Assembly (NCBI GenBank): GCA_964641695.1
Contig: CAZXKG010000103.1
Span: 1 to 9,706, forward strand
DNA from: RHKX01 sp964641695
GTDB lineage: Bacteria > Actinomycetota > Thermoleophilia > Solirubrobacterales > 70-9
Direction: 5' to 3'
Length of the DNA: 9,706 nucleotides
The notes below the pieces were generated by a model that made no database searches, was not told the origin of the DNA, and was given only the letters and a program-made list of their open reading frames with translations. Numbering within the stretch: the stretch's first letter is position 1; each line of letters begins with the position of its first letter. The translations under genes were made by a program, and so were the position numbers. Positions 6,089-9,706 of this stretch are shown piece after piece.

Positions 6089-8219
6089 CCAGGTCGACTC
6101 GCTGCATCCGGGTCAGGCCACGGGCGGACAACGCGAAGGGCTCGACGAAGGTGTTCTCGGCGGCGCCGAGTGGGGCGTCCATCAGGGCCTCGGCCTCGGG
6201 GATGCGGTCGAGCAGGACCAGGTTCTCGGCGATCACTGCGGTGAGCGCCCAGGTCGAGATCGGCAGCTCGGCGTCGAGGATTCCCTCGTAGCCCTCCTGG
6301 GCGTGGATCAGGCCGCGGGCGACCGAGCCGAAGTCCCTATGCCAGTAGGCCCATGCCTGGTCGACGAAGGTGCCGGCGGCGCGGAGGCCGCGCTCGCTGA
6401 CTGCCCTGCTGCCCGCCCTCAGGATGCGGCGGGAGTCCTCCTGCCGCTCGGCGAAGCGCAGCGCGTGGGCGAGCAGGTTCCAGGTCGCCCCGCCCGGGCC
6501 GACCTCCTTCAGGAGGAGTCCGTCGGCGGTCGCGCGGCGGGCGATTCCGGCGACCTCGTCGGCGGTCAGCCTGCCGCCCATCGACTCCTCGGCGGCGAGG
6601 TGGGCGAGCTCGACGACCGAGGGGTCCGGGGCACGACGGATGGCGGCGTAGCGTTCACGGCGTTCGTCGGAGACGGCGTCGACGAGGACCACCGCCTCGA
6701 GCAGCGAGGCCTGCAGGCGCAGGCGGCCGCCGCGATCGCTGGTGGCCGCGTAAGCGGCGTCGATCTCGGCGAGCCCGGAGTGCGGGTCGATCAGCATCAG
6801 CATCCTGCCGAGTGCCGCGCGACCGCGGGCCTCCTCGCCCCGATCGATGTCGGAGGCGAGCGCCTCACGCATCCGCTGCGGACCCTCGGGCTGCATCGTC
6901 TGCAACTCGAGCTCGGCGAGCTGGAACAGGAGCTGCGGGCCGTCGGGGAGCTCGGCGCCCTCGGCGAGAGCTCGGCGCAGGAGGTCGACCGCGGTGGGGG
7001 TGGCGCCCTCGGCGATCGCCTCGCTCGCGGCCTCGCGCAGGTCGGCGACGGTGGTGGGATCCCCGGCGGGACCGGCGGCGAGCCAGTGCAGCGAGATCTC
7101 GGCGGCCCTCGCCCCGCGCTCGCGCAGTCGGATCGCGGCGTGGCGGTGGAGCTGCTCGAGCTCAGGCCGGGGGATCAGCTCGACGACCGCGGCGCGGACC
7201 AGGGGATGCCTGAAGGCCCAGCCACCCGGCAGGAGGATCTCCGCTTCGGTCAGCGTGGCGAGGGCGTCTGACAGCGACTGCTCGTCGAGGCCGCTCAAGG
7301 CGACCATGTCCTCGCGACGGGCGCGTTCCCCGAGCACGGCGGCGAGGCGGGCGGCCGTTTGCGCCCGTTGGGGGAGGTTGCCGAGGCGGGCGGCGATCGT
7401 CGGGGCGACGCCGTGGGCGGCGAGCTCGGGGAGATCCTCGCCCTCGCGCGTCCGGCCCTCGAGCCCACGCGAGGCGGCCTCGCGCACGATCACCGAGGCG
7501 AAGAGGGGGTTGCCCCCCGTCGCCTGCCACGCGGACTCGACGAAGCCGGCCTCGGGCACAGTCGGCAAGGCATCGGAGAGCAGCTTGGCCAGCGCTTCGT
7601 GGCTGAGCGGAGGGGGCTCGAGCACCCTCGCCGACGAGGAGGACTTCAAGGCGGTGATCATCTCCTCGTCGGTCGCCGGCTCCCCGGTGCGGATCGTCGC
7701 GGCGATCAGGATCGGGAGATCCTCGACCCGCCTGCTGAGGAACTCGAGTAGCCGGATCGACGAGCGATCGGCCCAGTGGAGATCGTCCACGCGGAGCACC
7801 AGCGGTCGCTCCTCGGCGAGGTTCGCGAGCAACCAGTAGAGGCCGCTGAGAACCTCGTACTCGGAGTCGGGCTCGACCGGTGGGGAGTCGAAGATCGCCG
7901 CGGCGGGCGCGGCCGGGCCGGCGAAGAGCCGGCTGCGCCTCGCCTTCGAGAGACCGTGGACGATCGGGTCGAGGAGCTGACGGATGACCCCGAAGGCGAA
8001 GTCCCGGTCGAGGGTGGAGGCGCGGGCGCTGAGAACGAGGGCGTCTCCGTCGGCGGCGAGATCCCGGAGGACGGCGAGCAGCGCCGACTTGCCGATCCCC
8101 GCGGGCCCGACGAGAAGCAACGTGGAGCCACGTCGGTCATCGATGTCCTGAACCGCCGTGCGCAGTTCAGAGATAGCCTCCCCGCGCTCCAGCAAGCCAG
8201 ATTCGGACACCGGCCGCAT
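5997..8219 (-). CDS. LAL/MalT-type ATPase regulator, truncated and without its HTH
   Basis: The frame encodes 740 residues. The N-terminal AAA/STAND ATPase shows Walker A GPAGIGKS (38-45) and Walker B PLVLRVDDLHWAD (139-151), followed by helical repeats typical of large LuxR-family ATP-binding regulators. Sequence matching the family continues to about residue 712 (FALSARGLTRMQ). The last 28 residues (from SPRPRRAQGCG) are rich in R, G and S, unlike the family, and result from reading the next segment in the wrong frame. Intact family members have roughly 130-140 more helical residues, then the LuxR HTH. Here the HTH lies in another frame at 5834-6088. The gene is therefore a disrupted regulator of about 935 original residues (inferred). 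The ATPase part is intact and could still be made, but it could not bind DNA. The start is ATG 8219. Confidence 0.8.
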   Translation of the reverse strand: MRPVSESGLLERGEAISELRTAVQDIDDRRGSTLLLVGPAGIGKSALLAVLRDLAADGDALVLSARASTLDRDFAFGVIRQLLDPIVHGLSKARRSRLFAGPAAPAAAIFDSPPVEPDSEYEVLSGLYWLLANLAEERPLVLRVDDLHWADRSSIRLLEFLSRRVEDLPILIAATIRTGEPATDEEMITALKSSSSARVLEPPPLSHEALAKLLSDALPTVPEAGFVESAWQATGGNPLFASVIVREAASRGLEGRTREGEDLPELAAHGVAPTIAARLGNLPQRAQTAARLAAVLGERARREDMVALSGLDEQSLSDALATLTEAEILLPGGWAFRHPLVRAAVVELIPRPELEQLHRHAAIRLRERGARAAEISLHWLAAGPAGDPTTVADLREAASEAIAEGATPTAVDLLRRALAEGAELPDGPQLLFQLAELELQTMQPEGPQRMREALASDIDRGEEARGRAALGRMLMLIDPHSGLAEIDAAYAATSDRGGRLRLQASLLEAVVLVDAVSDERRERYAAIRRAPDPSVVELAHLAAEESMGGRLTADEVAGIARRATADGLLLKEVGPGGATWNLLAHALRFAERQEDSRRILRAGSRAVSERGLRAAGTFVDQAWAYWHRDFGSVARGLIHAQEGYEGILDAELPISTWALTAVIAENLVLLDRIPEAEALMDAPLGAAENTFVEPFALSARGLTRMQRVDLVGSPRPRRAQGCGRSTATGTDQRSGGAHPP

Positions 8220-8251
8220 GGTATCGGCGGCCGTGGGAGGCGAGGTTCTAG

Positions 8252-8434
8252 CGCCGTCCCGGACCGATCGCCCACCGGGCCGGCGAGCTGGGACGCAAGC
8301 GGCGACGCAGCCGACCCGGCATCGGCGCGGCTGACCTGGCGATCGGCGCGACCGCCGAGAGCTTCGACGCGCAGCTCGCTACCGCCAACGTCAAGCACTT
8401 CCCGATGTTCCCGAGCCTGCAATCGCCCTACTGA
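8252..8434 (+). pseudogene. vapC: C-terminal remnant of a VapC-type PIN-domain toxin
   Basis: After an in-frame TAG at 8249-8251, 60 sense codons run to a TGA at 8432-8434. They read like the end of a VapC ribonuclease toxin: IAHRAGELGRKRRRSRPGIG, then AADLAIGATA with the conserved third-acid region (D of AADL), then LATANVKHFPMFPSLQSPY. The NVKHFPMF...PY ending is characteristic of actinobacterial VapC proteins. The first half, with the catalytic aspartate near the N terminus and the middle glutamate, is missing, and no start codon or antitoxin gene is present. The fragment fills most of the 243-bp gap between the LAL and TetR genes and runs opposite to both. It is a dead relic of a toxin-antitoxin locus. 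Confidence 0.75.
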
Positions 8435-8462
8435 CTCGAGACTTGGAAACCGTGACTCCCAC

Positions 8463-9572
8463 TCAAGCCGCAAGGCGGAGAGCTGGCTGAGACCCACCCG
8501 CCGGCTCGAACGTCGAGAGCTCCTCCGGGAGCGCCCGCAGGCCGTTGCCGAGCACCGCCGAGCGGACTATCTCCAGCACGCCACCGGCGATCACGAGCAC
8601 GTCCCGGTCTGAGGGGTTGCCGCCCAGGCGCGAAGCGACAACGCCGGCGAGGAGCCCGGGAAGCGACGACTGCGTCGCCTTACCCTCTTCCTCCTCGTCC
8701 CTGCCGGGCAGATGAGGCGCTCCAAGAACCAGCAGCCTCGCCCGCTCGGGGTCGGAGGCGATGGCCTCGCCGATCGAGGCGATCGAGTTGTCATCCCCAG
8801 CCTCCCCCCGAACCTCCTCCAACGCCTCCCCGTAGATCCGCTGCAGACACCCCCGCTTGCCCCCGTAGCGGCGGTAGAACTCGCCATGCCCGAGCTTGGA
8901 GACCCGGATCAGCTCGAGGATCCGCAGGGCGTTGAAGCCGCCGTCGGTGGAGATCGCCTCGGTGATCCGATCGCGCAGCCACCTCTCGGGCCCGTCGGTA
9001 GCGGGGTAGGTCGCGGCGAGGGTCCGGTCGATGTCGGTGAGCATGCGCTCGGCCCACTCCTCCTCCTGCTTGGAGCCCCGCATCGCCAGATCGGCGATCG
9101 CTCCGAGCTCGTCCGATGTTGCGACGGCAACGGCGTGCCGCTTGTTGGCGAAGTGGCCGTAGAAGGCCTGGTGGGAGATCCCGGCCTCGTCGGTGATGTC
9201 GCGCAGGCGCAGGCGGTCGTAGCCGCGCTCGGTTGCGGTCGTTCGCGCCGCCTGGAGGATCCTCGGCTTGGTCGAGCGGTTGGAGTAGCTGGGGGCGTCG
9301 TTCGACTTCGACTTCGGAGTCTTCGCCCTGATCGACTGAGCTCGTCGGGAGGTGAGTGTCGGCTTAGTCGCGGAATCCGCGATTGAGCCGACACTCACCC
9401 GCTCGGGAGCGCCCCGCGCGACCCCGTGATCGTCTCGCGTCGGATCAGCGGCGGAATCCGCCTTCGATCGGACGCTGGCCCGCTTCGGAGGGGCAGAGCC
9501 CCGGATCTTGCGAGCCGCGGCTGCCTGCGCCGAGCTCCTCCTGCCCCCCGTGGCCTTGGTGGGGGCGCTCAT
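8463..9572 (-). CDS. TetR-family regulator with two tandem TetR domains and a basic N-terminal extension
   Basis: The protein has 369 residues, against about 200 for a typical TetR. Residues 1-98 are a Lys/Arg/Ser/Ala-rich extension with two similar segments, ASVRSKADSAADPT (32-45) and VSVGSIADSATKPT (59-72). The first TetR domain covers about 101-147: PRILQAARTTATERGY, then LRDITDEAGISHQAFYGHFA. A second, more diverged copy lies at about 199-250: RDRITEAISTDGGFNALRI, then SKLGHGEFYRRYGGKRGCL. The second unit is followed by a helical region (ASDPERARLLVLGA) like a TetR ligand domain, with an acidic patch DEEEE at about 292-296. It would act as a cytoplasmic DNA-binding repressor; ligand and target genes are unknown. 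The ATG follows the stop of a 24-codon ORF by 2 nt (TGA-TC-ATG), so it is probably coupled to upstream genes. No methionine lies between residue 1 and the first HTH, which supports the long form. Confidence 0.83.
   Translation of the reverse strand: MSAPTKATGGRRSSAQAAAARKIRGSAPPKRASVRSKADSAADPTRDDHGVARGAPERVSVGSIADSATKPTLTSRRAQSIRAKTPKSKSNDAPSYSNRSTKPRILQAARTTATERGYDRLRLRDITDEAGISHQAFYGHFANKRHAVAVATSDELGAIADLAMRGSKQEEEWAERMLTDIDRTLAATYPATDGPERWLRDRITEAISTDGGFNALRILELIRVSKLGHGEFYRRYGGKRGCLQRIYGEALEEVRGEAGDDNSIASIGEAIASDPERARLLVLGAPHLPGRDEEEEGKATQSSLPGLLAGVVASRLGGNPSDRDVLVIAGGVLEIVRSAVLGNGLRALPEELSTFEPAGGSQPALRLAA
9351..9399. repeat. In-frame palindromic element, copy 1 (near-perfect hairpin)
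   Basis: GGTGAGTGTCGGCT (9351-9364) is perfectly complementary to AGCCGACACTCACC (9386-9399). Inside, TAG/TTG can pair through one A-T and two G-T pairs, and TCGCGG/CCGCGA (9368-9373/9377-9382) closes an AAT loop. The hairpin has 23 pairs. It lies inside the TetR gene, where it encodes about residues 58-74, including SVGSIADSATKPT. Confidence 0.85.
9437..9475. repeat. In-frame palindromic element, copy 2 (diverged)
   Basis: GCGTCGGATC (9437-9446) pairs with GATCGGACGC (9466-9475) with one mismatch, and GGCGG/CCGCC (9450-9454/9458-9462) closes the same AAT loop. Without gaps it matches copy 1 at 29 of 40 positions and is read in the same frame, giving SVRSKADSAADPT. Three substitutions relative to copy 1 are compensatory across the stem. 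Confidence 0.7.
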
Positions 9573-9588
9573 GATCAGCGCCCCAGCT
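9570..9588. repeat. 19-bp direct repeat at a stop-start junction, copy A
   Basis: CATGATCAGCGCCCCAGCT is identical to the copy at 9647-9665, 77 bp away. On the minus strand it reads AGCTGGGGCGCTGATCATG. It contains the last codons of the 24-codon ORF, its TGA, and the ATG of the TetR gene two bases later. Confidence 0.85.
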
Positions 9589-9649
9589 CGCGGGTTGCCG
9601 ATAGCTCCCGCATCGCGAGAGAGATCTGCGACTCGGTGATCTCTCGCAT
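9575..9649 (-). CDS. Short 24-residue ORF between two coupled junctions
   Basis: ATG at 9649 opens 24 codons, beginning MREITESQIS and ending ATRELGR, then TGA at 9575-9577. The ATG lies 2 nt after the stop of the upstream gene, and the TetR ATG lies 2 nt after this ORF's stop. A stem GAGAGATC/GATCTCTC (9619-9626/9638-9645) sits just inside its start. The peptide has no recognised family. It may be a leader-type coupling ORF or a chance product of the duplicated junction. The tight stop-start spacing at both ends is the main support for translation. Confidence 0.4.
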   Translation of the reverse strand: MREITESQISLAMRELSATRELGR

Positions 9650-9665
9650 GATCAGCGCCCCAGCT
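9647..9665. repeat. 19-bp direct repeat at a stop-start junction, copy B
   Basis: This is the second exact copy of the sequence at 9570-9588. Here it covers the last codons and TGA of the gene entering from the right edge and the ATG of the 24-codon ORF. The flanking bases differ, so the identity is limited to the junction itself. Confidence 0.85.
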
Positions 9666-9706
9666 TCTTCGCCTGCTGCTTCAGCTTCCGCGCCTGCTTG
9701 CGCAGG
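9652..9706 (-). CDS. C-terminal end of a gene cut by the window edge
   Basis: Only the last 17 complete codons are inside the window. They read LRKQARKLKQQAKKLGR, then TGA at 9652-9654. The sequence is strongly basic and has a helical or coiled-coil look. That is too little to name a family. It is the gene directly upstream of the 24-codon ORF and the TetR gene, with a TGA-TC-ATG junction, so all three are probably on one mRNA. Confidence 0.55.
   Translation of the reverse strand, partial: LRKQARKLKQQAKKLGR

Noticed and set aside
5898..7271. Plus-strand open frame of 457 codons opposite the LAL gene
   Set aside because: It is antisense to a gene with clear Walker motifs, has no recognisable domain, and its G/A/E/R-rich composition is what an antisense frame of a high-GC gene gives.

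Overview
The window is high-GC DNA with strong G/C bias at third codon positions and GTG/TTG start codons. The gene mix is a trehalose-phosphate phosphatase, a PAC2-family protein, a YhaM-type OB-HD nuclease, half-length TauE/SafE genes, a secreted GGxGND calcium-binding repeat protein with a lysine-rich tail, a large ATPase-LuxR regulator and a TetR with a basic N-terminal extension. Together these suggest a soil-type actinobacterium, most like Thermoleophilia/Solirubrobacterales. That placement is inference from gene content and style, not from a marker gene.

Left part (1-4101), housekeeping and metabolic genes. Bases 1-86 hold nothing I can name. A four-helix membrane protein (87-599) is translationally coupled behind otsB (599-1405), both on the minus strand. 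A very short divergent gap (1406-1420) carries one AT-rich hexamer that can serve as a -10 element in both directions. To its right are two adjacent half-size TauE/SafE genes (1421-1780 and 1794-2180), which together amount to one full transporter. They converge, with only 9 bp between, on a YhaM-like nuclease (minus, about 2190-3086). That gene is divergent from a PAC2-family gene (3238-4101) with a likely leaderless promoter.

Middle part (4102-8434), secreted protein and decaying genes. Two G/C-rich hairpins separate PAC2 from the convergent secreted repeat protein (4193-5749, minus). Next comes a broken LAL-type regulator. The ATPase and part of the helical repeats lie in one frame (5997-8219), and the LuxR helix-turn-helix lies in another (5834-6088). 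About 130-140 residues expected between them are missing. The gap between this regulator and the TetR gene contains the C-terminal remnant of a VapC/PIN toxin on the plus strand (8252-8434). This middle region therefore looks like a site of gene erosion.

Right part (8463-9706), regulator operon on the minus strand. The 369-residue TetR-family protein appears to contain two complete TetR DNA-binding domains in tandem, preceded by a basic extension. That extension contains two copies of a palindromic DNA element read in the same frame. The more regular copy is a 49-nt near-perfect hairpin, and three paired substitutions between the copies preserve pairing. Upstream lie a 24-codon ORF and the end of another gene. 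Both stop-start junctions are the same 19-bp sequence with TGA-TC-ATG spacing.

No complete new defence or mobile system is visible. The most original signals are the in-frame palindromic element in the tandem-TetR gene, the duplicated coupling junction, the split TauE pair with its two-way promoter, and the broken regulator beside a toxin remnant.
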